From NCBI RefSeq assembly GCF_050916235.1, contig NZ_CP104854.1:1674001-1738000 (forward strand): a stretch of 64,000 nucleotides of DNA. The letters are read 5' to 3'. The DNA comes from Maridesulfovibrio sp050916235. GTDB taxonomy: Bacteria; Desulfobacterota; Desulfovibrionia; Desulfovibrionales; Desulfovibrionaceae. Numbering within the stretch: the first letter of the stretch is position 1; the number at the start of each line of letters is the position of its first letter. The notes under the pieces were generated by a model. That model had not been told where the DNA came from. It worked only from the letters and a program-made list of their open reading frames with translations, and made no database searches. A program made the translations under genes and the position numbers. Below are positions 34,202-42,933 of the stretch, in pieces.

Positions 34202-34241
34202 AAAAGGCATTCAATTTTTCATTGAATGCCTTTTTCTTTTT
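34202..34241 (+). terminator. rho-independent terminator after tRNA-Lys pair
   Basis: AAAAGGCATTCAAT pairs with ATTGAATGCCTTTTT, and TCTTTTTC follows. Confidence 0.9.
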
Positions 34242-34352
34242 CAAAATCTGAAACAACGCAGACGGTGTGCCATTCAGGACCACACAGCCATATCCGCCAA
34301 CTCCGGCCCGCTGGCCTGAGCCAAATATTCTTCCTGCCGCTATACTTCTTAG

Positions 34353-34394
34353 GATAAAAAGAAACCCTGCCACCGAAATTCAGGCGGCAGGGTT
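34353..34394 (-). terminator. rho-independent terminator of the chemoreceptor gene
   Basis: On the minus strand AACCCTGCC pairs with GGCAGGGTT, followed by TCTTTTTATCC. It lies 24 bp after the chemoreceptor stop. Confidence 0.85.
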
Positions 34395-34417
34395 CAATGT
34401 CAGTATTCATACAAGAA

Positions 34418-36370
34418 CTAGAATCTATCAAATCCATCCTCTTCATAGCCCAATTCTGAACCTCCGGAAGGAAGCATCCTACGCCTTCCACGTTCAAGGC
34501 GGAAGAAACTCATCGCCTGTTGCAACAACTGTCCCTGACGGGAAAGCTCTTCGGAGGTGGAGGCCATTTCTTCGGCAGCGGACGCATTCTGCTGAATGAC
34601 ACTGTCCAGCTGCTGAATAGCCTTGTTGATCTGGCTCACACCGGAGTTCTGTTCACTGCTTGCAGCAGCAATCTCCTGCACAAGCTCGGCAGTCCTACGA
34701 ATGCTCGGGACAAGTTCCCCAAGCATTGTTCCGGCTTTTTCCGCGACATCGACCGATGAGGCGGAAAGCTCACTGATCTCGGCTGCGGCAACTCCGCTTC
34801 TTTCCGCCAGCTTACGCACTTCTGCCGCAACAACGGCAAAACCCTTACCGTGCTCTCCGGCACGGGCAGCTTCAATGGCGGCATTAAGAGCTAGAAGGTT
34901 GGTCTGCCGGGCGATGTCTTCAATAATCATAATCTTCTCGGCAATACTCTTCATTGCCTTGACGGCCTCGCTTACAGCCTGCGCACTCTGATCTGCCTGC
35001 ACCTGGGACTTTTCAGCTACACTTTCGGTCTGCAGGGCATTATCGGCGTTCTGCTTGATATTGGCGGCCATCTGCTCCATGGAAGAGGAAACCTCCTCAA
35101 TTGATGCAGCCTGCTCTGTGGCCCCCTGCGACAGACTCTCGGCAGAGGCTGAAAGTTCCTCGCTGCCGCTTGCAACACTATCGGACGCGGTATTCACGTC
35201 TTTCACAACATCCCGCAACTGCCCTACCATCTGACGCATTCCCTGTGCCAGGCGTCCAAGTTCGTCTTTCCGTCTGAGATCCACATCAGCGGCGAGATTC
35301 CCCTGACTGACCTCAGCAACAAATTCCAGCCCCTTGCGCAACGGACCGAGAATACCGGAGGCGATAATCCAGGCCATGATAATTCCGGCCAGAAGTGCGA
35401 CAATGCTTACAGTTACAACCACACGCTGCGTTGACGATGCCTGCTGAAGCATCTGCTCATCGCTCATAATATTTCCTGCAACAGTGTTGCGAACTTCTGT
35501 CAGTATGGATTGGATCTTCTTGAGCTCTGGAGCTGTAACCGTACTATAGATTTCCGAAGCTTCAGCAAGCCGCTTCAATGCATCATCGTGCCAGGCGACC
35601 AGCGCATCAAGCTGAGCAAGGGTCTCCTTGGCATTCTTTTCCACATGCTCATAAAAATACTTCTGGGCGCCAAACCCGTCCTTTCGGGCAAGAAACTCGT
35701 TAAGAACCTTTACTGAATCATGCAGACGCATATGCGGCTCGTATACGCCCTTAAGAGCCTCTGCCAAAGCAGGATTGTCCTTAGTCAGCTCCTGCACCTG
35801 AGCAGAATAGAGCCATTTTCCAAGACCGCACTGTCTGGGATTGGTCTGGACCTTTATTTCCATGGTATCCGGGTCCATGAGCTGCTTTAAAACAGCGACC
35901 ATCCAATTGAGATGATCCAGCTTCTTATCCCTGAAAAATTTGCCGAGTTCAGGATCTACCGGGACATACTTTTCACCAATGGCAATAGCCGATTGGTGAA
36001 GCTTGTTGTGCGACGACTCGATCTGGTTGAGCAAAGGTCTGATCTGCGGAACCAGCTCCTCAGCCTCTTTTCTTTCATCGCTGTAATACCATTTTCCGAA
36101 GCCGCATTTATGCGGATCAGTCTGAACATCAAGTGTGTGAACATTTCTGTCTGTCAGGAGCGTATTCACCTTATTCGCCCAGTTAAGGTGATCTACAACT
36201 TTCTGAACAAAATCAGCCCGCAACTTGTTGCCGTCGATCACATCGTGCGCGTCATGCACGATTCGGCCGATTCCCATGATCGCCCATCCCCCAAGCAGCA
36301 CCAGCAAGGCCAGAACCGAACCAAAGCCGATGACAAATTTATAAGCCAACCTTAAATCCTTCCAACTCAT
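34418..36370 (-). CDS. methyl-accepting chemotaxis protein with two CZB domains
   Basis: 650 residues from the ATG at 36370 (GGGAGAGAG upstream). A first membrane helix (about 10-33) is followed by two zinc-binding CZB-type domains: His61, Cys89 (CGFGKW) and His121/125 in the first, and His153, Cys181 (CGLGKW) and His213/217 in the second. A second membrane helix near 335-360 leads to HAMP and the signalling domain with NLLALNAAIEAARAGEHGKG. Between the helices the CZB domains would face the periplasm. Zinc, redox or hypochlorous-acid sensing is known for CZB proteins; the ligand here is inferred only. Confidence 0.92.
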   Translation of the reverse strand: MSWKDLRLAYKFVIGFGSVLALLVLLGGWAIMGIGRIVHDAHDVIDGNKLRADFVQKVVDHLNWANKVNTLLTDRNVHTLDVQTDPHKCGFGKWYYSDERKEAEELVPQIRPLLNQIESSHNKLHQSAIAIGEKYVPVDPELGKFFRDKKLDHLNWMVAVLKQLMDPDTMEIKVQTNPRQCGLGKWLYSAQVQELTKDNPALAEALKGVYEPHMRLHDSVKVLNEFLARKDGFGAQKYFYEHVEKNAKETLAQLDALVAWHDDALKRLAEASEIYSTVTAPELKKIQSILTEVRNTVAGNIMSDEQMLQQASSTQRVVVTVSIVALLAGIIMAWIIASGILGPLRKGLEFVAEVSQGNLAADVDLRRKDELGRLAQGMRQMVGQLRDVVKDVNTASDSVASGSEELSASAESLSQGATEQAASIEEVSSSMEQMAANIKQNADNALQTESVAEKSQVQADQSAQAVSEAVKAMKSIAEKIMIIEDIARQTNLLALNAAIEAARAGEHGKGFAVVAAEVRKLAERSGVAAAEISELSASSVDVAEKAGTMLGELVPSIRRTAELVQEIAAASSEQNSGVSQINKAIQQLDSVIQQNASAAEEMASTSEELSRQGQLLQQAMSFFRLERGRRRMLPSGGSELGYEEDGFDRF

Positions 36371-36530
36371 AACACTCTCTCCCTCTAAAAACCCTACTAA
36401 GAACAGGTATATCGGCAAGCATAGTTACCGCTCACTTATCGATAACATATTTTTCAATAAGGACGAACACAATACCAATAATAAGTGCACATCCTGACTA
36501 AATGATCCCAATCCTCCCTATCTCGTTCTC

Positions 36531-36570
36531 TTGACTAAATACACTTGCAGTTATACTGGTAGGACCAGTA
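36531..36570 (+). promoter_or_regulatory. promoter with FadR/GntR-type operator
   Basis: The perfect palindrome TACTGGT-AGG-ACCAGTA (36554-36570) contains the TGGT-N3-ACCA core of FadR-subfamily GntR sites. It overlaps a possible -10 TATACT (36552-36557), with TTGACT at 36531. The gntR gene begins at 36680, so autoregulation is likely. The spacer 36371-36679 holds nothing else that I can support. Confidence 0.65.
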
Positions 36571-36679
36571 GACAATATGATGTCAGACCGCAAGAGAAGA
36601 GGCTGAAAAATGTCAGTCAGCAGCCTCATATTTATTACTCAACAATTCGGCAGGTTATATTTTTTCTATAGAGATACGC

Positions 36680-37384
36680 ATGTTCAAACCGATAAAAAAA
36701 GTCAGAGTTTCCGAAACCGCTGCCAAGCAGCTTGAGGAACTCATCAAGAATAAAACCTTTGTGGAAGGAGAACCCCTGCCATCGGAACGGCAGCTCATGC
36801 AGGAGTTGCAGGTTGGGCGAGGATCTATCCGCGAGGCTTTGCGCATACTTGAAATAAAAGGTTTTATCGAAACCCAGCCCGGTATCGGGGCTTTTGTGAA
36901 AAGCTACGAAGGGGACATTTTCAGCCCCCTTTCCTCCTGGTTGAAAGACAACAATGAAGCCCTGCGACATTTTTTTGAGGTAAGATCACTGCTTGAACCT
37001 TCCACTGCACGCATGGCAGCGGAACGCATGTCGGAGGAAGACCTTGAAGCCTTGCGGAAGAATATCGAAGAGTTCAGGAGTACGGTAGAAGATGAAGACC
37101 TGCCCCGCGCCATCCTTGTCGATGCGGAATTTCACCGCCTGATAGGCAAAGGGACAGGAAACAAAGTCCTTTCTTCGATAATGGATGTTCTTTACCGCAC
37201 CATGATTGAAGGATGGAAAGCTCCTTTGAAAATCCCCGGACAGCCCTGCAAAAGCCTGCAGGAGCACACCATGATTCTTGAAGCCATAAGCGGCAAGAAC
37301 GGTGACAAGGCAGCGGAACTGATGAGCAGCCACCTGAGCAGTGCTCTGAAGGCCCTCGGCGATGCCGGGTTGAGCAAGGACTAG
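36680..37384 (+). CDS. FadR/GntR family transcriptional regulator (FCD domain)
   Basis: 234 residues. The N-terminal winged helix (LIKNKTFVEGEPLPSERQLMQELQVGRGSIREAL, key part LPSERQLMQEL) is followed by an all-helical FCD effector domain from about residue 90, with RSLLEPSTARMAAER and the metal-ligand histidine in DAEFHRLIG and later QEHTMILEAI. Such proteins sense small carboxylates. The gene is directly upstream of glycerate 2-kinase (one base between stop and start), so glycerate or a related acid is a plausible ligand. Confidence 0.93.
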   Translation: MFKPIKKVRVSETAAKQLEELIKNKTFVEGEPLPSERQLMQELQVGRGSIREALRILEIKGFIETQPGIGAFVKSYEGDIFSPLSSWLKDNNEALRHFFEVRSLLEPSTARMAAERMSEEDLEALRKNIEEFRSTVEDEDLPRAILVDAEFHRLIGKGTGNKVLSSIMDVLYRTMIEGWKAPLKIPGQPCKSLQEHTMILEAISGKNGDKAAELMSSHLSSALKALGDAGLSKD

Positions 37385-37385
37385 A

Positions 37386-38765
37386 ATGACTACTATGACT
37401 CCCGAACAACAGCATCTTGAGCAGATTTTTGCAGCAGCCCTTGAGCGGGTTGATCCCTACAGGATCATCACCAACCGCATGTCGCTTGACGGTGAGATAC
37501 TGACCGTTGCTGATGACAAGGGAGATGTCAGTCTCGACCTGTGCGAATTCGACCGCATTGTTGTCATAGGAGCAGGAAAGGCCACCGCAAAAATGGCCAG
37601 GGCTGTTGAAGACATACTGGGCGACAGGATTGAATCCGGCCTGATCTCGGTTAAATACGGCCACACAGAAAAGCTTAGACGTGTAAGGATCATAGAGGCG
37701 GCTCATCCGGTACCTGATGAAAACGGAGTTCGCGCAGCAAGGGAAATCGAAGAACTGGCCTGTTCCGCCACGGACAGAACTCTGGTCATAAATCTTATTT
37801 CCGGAGGAGGATCAGCCCTGCTGCCCTGCCCCATGCACGCAGAAGTAGACGGGAAAAAGATCGAAGTAACCCTTGAGGACAAGCAGAACATGACCCGGGC
37901 CCTGCTGGCCTGTGGGGCGGACATCAGCGAGATCAACTGCATCCGCAAACATCTTTCAAACCTTAAAGGAGGACGGCTGCTGCGCTGCCTGCGTCCGGCC
38001 CGCAGCCTGAACCTGATCCTCTCCGATGTCGTCGGGGACAATCTGGACACCATCGCTTCCGGTATGACCAGCCCGGACCGCAGCACATACTGCGATGCGG
38101 TTTCCATAATCGACAGCTACAACATCAGAGACAAGGTTCCTGCCCATGTGTTCAGAGTTCTTGAACTGGGCAGAGATGGTAAACTGCTTGAAACACTCAA
38201 GCAGGATGAATTCAGTGAAGTTCGTGCGGACAACATCCTCATTGGTACCAACCGCATTGCCCTGATGGGAGCTAAATCCAAAGCCGAGGAACTCGGATAC
38301 AATGTAAGGGTTCTGACCTCACGGCTTCAGGGCGAAGCCGCAGACGCAGCAGACTTTTACTGGGCAATTGCCCAGGATGAACGGGAATGGGAGCTGCTTG
38401 AGAAGAAACCGGCCTGCATAATCGCAGGCGGCGAAACGGTAGTGACCATCAAGGGTAAAGGGAAAGGCGGGCGCAATCAGGAAATGGCCCTGCAGTTCCT
38501 GAAAAAACTAGGGCAGGACGGGCAGAACGGCGAAGGAATACATTTTCTGGCCGCTTCCACCGACGGTAATGACGGTCCAACGGATGCGGCCGGAGGATTT
38601 GCCGATGCCACCGTTCTTGAAATATCCCGGCAGAAAGGTCTTTCCATTGCAGAATATTTAAAAAACAACGACTCCTACCACTTCCTTCAAATGGTAGGAG
38701 CCTTGCACAAAACAGGCCCCACCAACACTAACGTCTGCGACGTACAATTGCTGATCGTAAAATAG
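37386..38765 (+). CDS. glycerate 2-kinase (MOFRL/GckA family)
   Basis: 459 residues of the GckA/TtuD family: DRIVVIGAGKATAKMARAVE, EAAHPVPDENGVRAAREI, NLISGGGSALLPCP, LSNLKGGRLLR, and the C-terminal MOFRL domain with GGETVVTIKGKGKGGRNQEMAL (key part GKGGRNQE) and ASTDGNDGPTDAAGGFAD. It phosphorylates D-glycerate to 2-phosphoglycerate. It is coupled to the GntR regulator, which probably controls it through the palindrome at 36554. Confidence 0.94.
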   Translation: MTTMTPEQQHLEQIFAAALERVDPYRIITNRMSLDGEILTVADDKGDVSLDLCEFDRIVVIGAGKATAKMARAVEDILGDRIESGLISVKYGHTEKLRRVRIIEAAHPVPDENGVRAAREIEELACSATDRTLVINLISGGGSALLPCPMHAEVDGKKIEVTLEDKQNMTRALLACGADISEINCIRKHLSNLKGGRLLRCLRPARSLNLILSDVVGDNLDTIASGMTSPDRSTYCDAVSIIDSYNIRDKVPAHVFRVLELGRDGKLLETLKQDEFSEVRADNILIGTNRIALMGAKSKAEELGYNVRVLTSRLQGEAADAADFYWAIAQDEREWELLEKKPACIIAGGETVVTIKGKGKGGRNQEMALQFLKKLGQDGQNGEGIHFLAASTDGNDGPTDAAGGFADATVLEISRQKGLSIAEYLKNNDSYHFLQMVGALHKTGPTNTNVCDVQLLIVK

Positions 38766-38786
38766 TGCTGGCGGGCTTTCCGCTGA

Positions 38787-38838
38787 AAAGGGGACCACTG
38801 CCGTCCTTCCACTTCCCCAGGCAAGTGGTCTCCCTTTC
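38787..38838 (+). terminator. terminator-like hairpin after glycerate kinase
   Basis: AAGGGGACCACTGCC pairs imperfectly with GGCAAGTGGTCTCCCTTT. The gap 38766-39119 holds this and the minus-strand terminator at 39055; no gene is seen in it. Confidence 0.65.
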
Positions 38839-39054
38839 AACTTATTGGAGCAAAGCTACTCCATAGCTCCACCTGCGCAGCAGTGCAACCTATTCTAACA
38901 ATTATAATCAGTGCCCACTTTTACTCATCACAATGGCACCTTCCACGCAAGAGACGCTCTCTCCTGTTCTACTTGATCATCATCCTAAATTATTTGCATA
39001 TTTACACGGTCTTGCAAAAGGAAGGCATTTTCCGACCCTGCAGAACTGGATAAT

Positions 39055-39083
39055 GAAAAAGCCGCGCTCAAAATGAGTGCGGC
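39055..39083 (-). terminator. rho-independent terminator of the amidohydrolase gene
   Basis: On the minus strand GCCGCACTCA-TTT-TGAGCGCGGC is followed by TTTTTC, 36 bp after the amidohydrolase stop. Confidence 0.85.
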
Positions 39084-39119
39084 CTCTATACAAAACGGAC
39101 ATATTCAAGCACAGATCTG

Positions 39120-40217
39120 TCAGGACATTTTCTTGCGTACCCTTTCAGGCAGAATGGACAGGAAATTATCCTTTGCCACCCTTCTGGTCATGAGCTCAGG
39201 CAGCTCATCAAGAAGTGTGTAATATTTCCGGATATTAAACCCGTAGTTATCGTATTTTCCCACAGCATCGCTTCCGATCATAAACCGGTCGGAAAAATTA
39301 TTGATCAACTTGAGCCAACAGGGCTTTACCTCATACGAGGATGCGCCGGATGTTATGTTGTCCTCATAGACTATCCATGAAATGTCGATCCACAGGTTGT
39401 CATGCCTGACCAGCAACTCTCCGAGCATATCGGTATATTTCTCAGGATCTACAGCCAGATATCGACTCAACCCAGCATGAGCCCACACAATACGGGTGTC
39501 GGGATGCTTGCTCAGCGCGTCTTCAACTTCATAGACATAAAGCGGGTTATCGAGCTTCACCCGGGATGTGCAGTTATTATGCAGAGACACGGGCAGATCC
39601 TTTTCCGCTGCCAGCTCGTAAACAGGGTCAAGGGCGACATGATTGGCCCGGGCTGTTTCGCCGTAGGTCAGGTTGGTCAGATCATCCCTGTGACCGAAGA
39701 TTTCACCAACCCCTTCCCAAAGATCACCATACTGTTCAATCATGCGACGAACATGCTCTACAGCATATTTATCCGTGGGATTGAACGCACAGATGAAAGG
39801 ATGGAAGCGGTAGCGTTCGCCTTCCGGCAGTGAAAGAACGCTCTGGGCAACAAAGTAGTCGGTGGCGGAATACCAGTAAGCTCGTGAGTTGTTATCAAGA
39901 TAGTAGGTGGGCGCGACCGGGTCATCCTTGTCCCACTTCTTCACCAGAGGCATCCCGGAAAACATGATATGTTCAACACCGTTGGCATTCATGGCCGAAA
40001 TCAGCGCCTGCGCCCCCTGGGTCTTCTGCAGGAAATCAACATAATGAAAGTGAGCATCGGCCACGGAATAGCGAGGAGAACCGGACATGAAACCCTGAAC
40101 GCCCCTGCTTACCTTCCTCTCCTCAGCCTTCTTGCATCCGCTCAGGGTGAATATCCCCTGTGCGGAAACCGCCACAGCTCCGGCGGAAACCAATTTCAGA
40201 AACTTCCGTCGCTCCAT
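39120..40217 (-). CDS. Tat-exported amidohydrolase-like (metal-dependent TIM-barrel) lipoprotein
   Basis: 365 residues. The N-terminus MERRKFLKLVSAG is a twin-arginine signal and LSGC (Cys28) a possible lipobox, so the product is probably a Tat-dependent lipoprotein. The amidohydrolase_2-like barrel shows DAHFHYV (54-60), PVSLHNNCTSR, RIVWAHAGLSRY and FMIGSDAVGKYDNYG. These are the usual HxH, His, His and Asp metal ligands. The substrate is unknown. Confidence 0.88.
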   Translation of the reverse strand: MERRKFLKLVSAGAVAVSAQGIFTLSGCKKAEERKVSRGVQGFMSGSPRYSVADAHFHYVDFLQKTQGAQALISAMNANGVEHIMFSGMPLVKKWDKDDPVAPTYYLDNNSRAYWYSATDYFVAQSVLSLPEGERYRFHPFICAFNPTDKYAVEHVRRMIEQYGDLWEGVGEIFGHRDDLTNLTYGETARANHVALDPVYELAAEKDLPVSLHNNCTSRVKLDNPLYVYEVEDALSKHPDTRIVWAHAGLSRYLAVDPEKYTDMLGELLVRHDNLWIDISWIVYEDNITSGASSYEVKPCWLKLINNFSDRFMIGSDAVGKYDNYGFNIRKYYTLLDELPELMTRRVAKDNFLSILPERVRKKMS

Positions 40218-40260
40218 GTCGTCCCTCCAGATAAACGCCGTCCCAAATCAGGTAGAGAAC

Positions 40261-40692
40261 CTACTGCTGCAGCCTCCAGACCCCGTCTTCATCACGACAG
40301 GCCTTGGCGAGAATCTGCTCCCCTCCGTCCTCAGTGATGGTCACATCACGGCAGACCTGTCCCTGCTTCATATAGGCAGGTGAAGGCACTGCAGAGTAAG
40401 ACTTGCCGGTATCAGGGTTTGTCCAGGATGATGTCTGGCCGGACTGATTCGCCTCAAGGGTCTGGGAAACCTGCTTCTCATCATATTTGTCCCATTCGTT
40501 ACCGACGATGTACCCCATCAGCGCACCGATACCGGCACCGATTGCCGCACCCGATGCCTTGTTTTTAAAGGTCAACGCACCGATCGTAGCTCCTGCAAGG
40601 GCTCCGATTCCGGCACCGGACTGGGCTTTATTGGCGCAACCGGAACCGGCCAGCAGGAAACAAAAAATCAACAGCGGGATTATTCTTTTCAT
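40261..40692 (-). CDS. glycine-zipper lipoprotein, 17-kDa surface antigen-like
   Basis: 143 residues from the ATG at 40692. A lipoprotein signal ends LLAGSGC, then two glycine-zipper helices follow (GAGIGALAGATIGAL, GAAIGAGIGALMGYIVG). The C-terminal half (DTGKSYSAVPSPAYMKQGQVCRDVTI, key part GQVCRDVTI) matches the Rickettsia 17-kDa/OmpA-like outer-membrane lipoprotein family. Structural role in the envelope is inferred. Confidence 0.88.
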   Translation of the reverse strand: MKRIIPLLIFCFLLAGSGCANKAQSGAGIGALAGATIGALTFKNKASGAAIGAGIGALMGYIVGNEWDKYDEKQVSQTLEANQSGQTSSWTNPDTGKSYSAVPSPAYMKQGQVCRDVTITEDGGEQILAKACRDEDGVWRLQQ

Positions 40693-40970
40693 TTCAGACT
40701 CCTGATTTTCATATTTTTCAATCCAATAACAGAATATATACACAAGGTCATCAAGAGAACCAGTTGAACGCCCTGCACCGATCATTTGAACAAGGCAGAT
40801 GAATACCGCCAGAGACCGTAAAACAGACATGTAATAATGAGAGAGGTAAAATTAAAATATTGCAGAAAACTGACCCGCGAGAAACCGGTCTCAGCCCGCT
40901 CCAAGGCTCAAAGGAAAGACATCCTTTAGCGGTAACACGGAAACATGGATCAACAATTCGGTTAAAATTA

Positions 40971-41777
40971 TTACCGGTTCAGTTCGTTACTGTCCGGACC
41001 GCGGAAGCACTCCGGCTTCAGCTCCTTGGACTTTCTTGAAGATACGGCAGAAGGAATATTCTTCCATGCATGCAGCGGATTCAGGGGCACCCTGTTACGG
41101 AAATCAACACGGCAACCAGTGAAGGCCCCGAAATACGGGGGGTAGATAATGCCGTTCAACTGTTTCCACGGGATTCTGTTTTTCCAGCTCCACATGGGCC
41201 CGGGAAGAACCGAACGGATAGAGGCAGGGCTGTATCCGCTGCCATCCTTGATCATCCTGCGTACCTCAGAGGGTGAGAACCAGTTTGCGGAACGCAGGGT
41301 GCTGGGAGAAGCCCACGGCCACATTCTGCCGTGGGTAAAAAAATAGATGGAATGCCGATTCAGGAATCCCACCAGCAGCCCGCCTGCTGAAACCCTTGCG
41401 GCCTCGCGCAGCATGGCCTCGGGGTCTGAGCTGAATTCAAGAACGGTCCAGAGCAGGGTGAAATCGAACTCGTTGTCGTCAAAGGGCAGGCTCTCACCGT
41501 TGCACAAATACAGGGAGGCCCGATTTCCCAGCCTTTTCCGGGCAGCCTCAAGCATTACCGGCGAATGATCCACTCCGGTTATATCAAACCCACAGCCGTA
41601 AAGATGGTCAATGAATAGCCCTGTTCCGCAGCCGACCTCAAGCAGCTTGCGCTTTCTGCGCGGCCAGGCCGCGATAAGATTGTCCATGAGCCTGACTTCC
41701 TGCTCAAGGGCAAAGCGCCCCTCAGGAGTCTTGAACCACGTTTCAAATTTCTCAGCGTCAAAGCTGTCCCAGACCAT
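40971..41777 (-). CDS. class I SAM-dependent methyltransferase
   Basis: 268 residues from the ATG at 41777. Motif I is LLEVGCGTGLFIDHLYG, followed by ITGVDHSPVMLEAARKRLG, and FDFTLLWTVLEFSSDPEAMLREAARVSAGG (key part LWTVLEF). This is the ubiE/methyltransf_11 fold. It stands alone and the acceptor cannot be told. Confidence 0.88.
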   Translation of the reverse strand: MVWDSFDAEKFETWFKTPEGRFALEQEVRLMDNLIAAWPRRKRKLLEVGCGTGLFIDHLYGCGFDITGVDHSPVMLEAARKRLGNRASLYLCNGESLPFDDNEFDFTLLWTVLEFSSDPEAMLREAARVSAGGLLVGFLNRHSIYFFTHGRMWPWASPSTLRSANWFSPSEVRRMIKDGSGYSPASIRSVLPGPMWSWKNRIPWKQLNGIIYPPYFGAFTGCRVDFRNRVPLNPLHAWKNIPSAVSSRKSKELKPECFRGPDSNELNR

Positions 41778-41946
41778 AATTTCATCCTGCCGATACTCGT
41801 GAATCACCCGTTTACAGACTTATACCCTTTTAAGATAAACTGCCTGATGCGGACGGTCAAACATTTCCGTTTTTACAGGCGCACTGCACTCCGCTGATAC
41901 ACCAATCCGAATGTTCAGAAATCATCTCTGACAACCGGCAAAACAA

Positions 41947-41981
41947 GACCGCCCGGAACTGGTCGAAGTTCCGGGCGGCCT
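41947..41981 (-). terminator. rho-independent terminator of the peroxiredoxin gene
   Basis: On the minus strand CCGCCCGGAACT pairs with AGTTCCGGGCGG around CGACC-type loop bases, followed by TCTTGTTTTG. It lies about 80 bp after the peroxiredoxin stop. Confidence 0.8.
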
Positions 41982-42061
41982 GCTGGTGTTGATGAGAGAG
42001 GAGGTGTAGTTATTATGTGTTAACGTGGGTAGACTGTAATCGTTAACGCATTTCCAAGGAA

Positions 42062-42691
42062 TTATTCTTCGTTAAGACTTTCGTAGACCTTACCGACCAG
42101 TTTTTCGCTGGGGGTCAGGGTCTTTGCACCGGGTGTCCACTTTGCGGGGCAGGCTTCGGCAGGATGATCTTTGAGGTATACGTTGGCCTCAATCTTGCGA
42201 AGCAGTTCCTCGGCGTTCCGGCCGACATTGTAGAAGTTGACTTCCGAAGAAACCAGCACTCCGTCGGGATTGATCACAAAAGTTCCGCGCAGGGCCAGAC
42301 CGGTTGCATGATCATAGACACCGAAGAAATCGGAGACCTCTCCGGTGGGGTCGGCTGCCATTTTGTATTTAACATTTGCAAGCAGGCGTTCGTCGTTTTT
42401 CCATGCAAGATGCACGAACTTGGTGTCTGTAGAGACCGAGACAACTTCGCAGCCCAGTTTTTCAAGTGCCGCATGTTTATCGGCAAGGTCAGCAAGTTCG
42501 GTCGGGCAGACAAAGGTGAAGTCCGCAGGGTAAAAGAAGAGGACCAGCCACTTACCAGCTTTACGGATTTCCTCGAAGTTTACCTCGCAGAAACCGCAGT
42601 CGCACGGATCATATGCTTCCATGGTAAAGTCAGGTACTTTTTCTCCGATAACAGCCTGGGTAATTACATCTTCATAGTGTTCGCAGCTCAT
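42062..42691 (-). CDS. 2-Cys peroxiredoxin (AhpC/TSA family)
   Basis: 209 residues. The peroxidatic Cys62 lies in FYPADFTFVCPTELADLA and the resolving Cys181 in AEACPAKWTPG, as in typical 2-Cys enzymes. An extra cluster CDCGFC (Cys30-35) near the N-terminus is unusual and might bind metal or form disulfides. It reduces hydrogen peroxide and organic peroxides, relevant for an anaerobe exposed to oxygen. It is monocistronic with its own terminator. Confidence 0.94.
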   Translation of the reverse strand: MSCEHYEDVITQAVIGEKVPDFTMEAYDPCDCGFCEVNFEEIRKAGKWLVLFFYPADFTFVCPTELADLADKHAALEKLGCEVVSVSTDTKFVHLAWKNDERLLANVKYKMAADPTGEVSDFFGVYDHATGLALRGTFVINPDGVLVSSEVNFYNVGRNAEELLRKIEANVYLKDHPAEACPAKWTPGAKTLTPSEKLVGKVYESLNEE

Positions 42692-42933
42692 TTCTATCTC
42701 CTGTCGGTTATGAATCGTTATTTTGTATTTTAGTTAGCACATTTTTCTCGTGCGTTGAATGGAGAATATGAAATTCTTTTCTGCATGTCAACGATAATCG
42801 GAATCTTTCGCATTTATTTTTTAACAGCTCAATTTTGCGGAACTTATGTCCGATGAAATGGATTAATCCCTGATTGATTTTGAAATTTTAATTCGGTATT
42901 TTGCAAGAATCACAAACTTAACGGAGACTTTGA

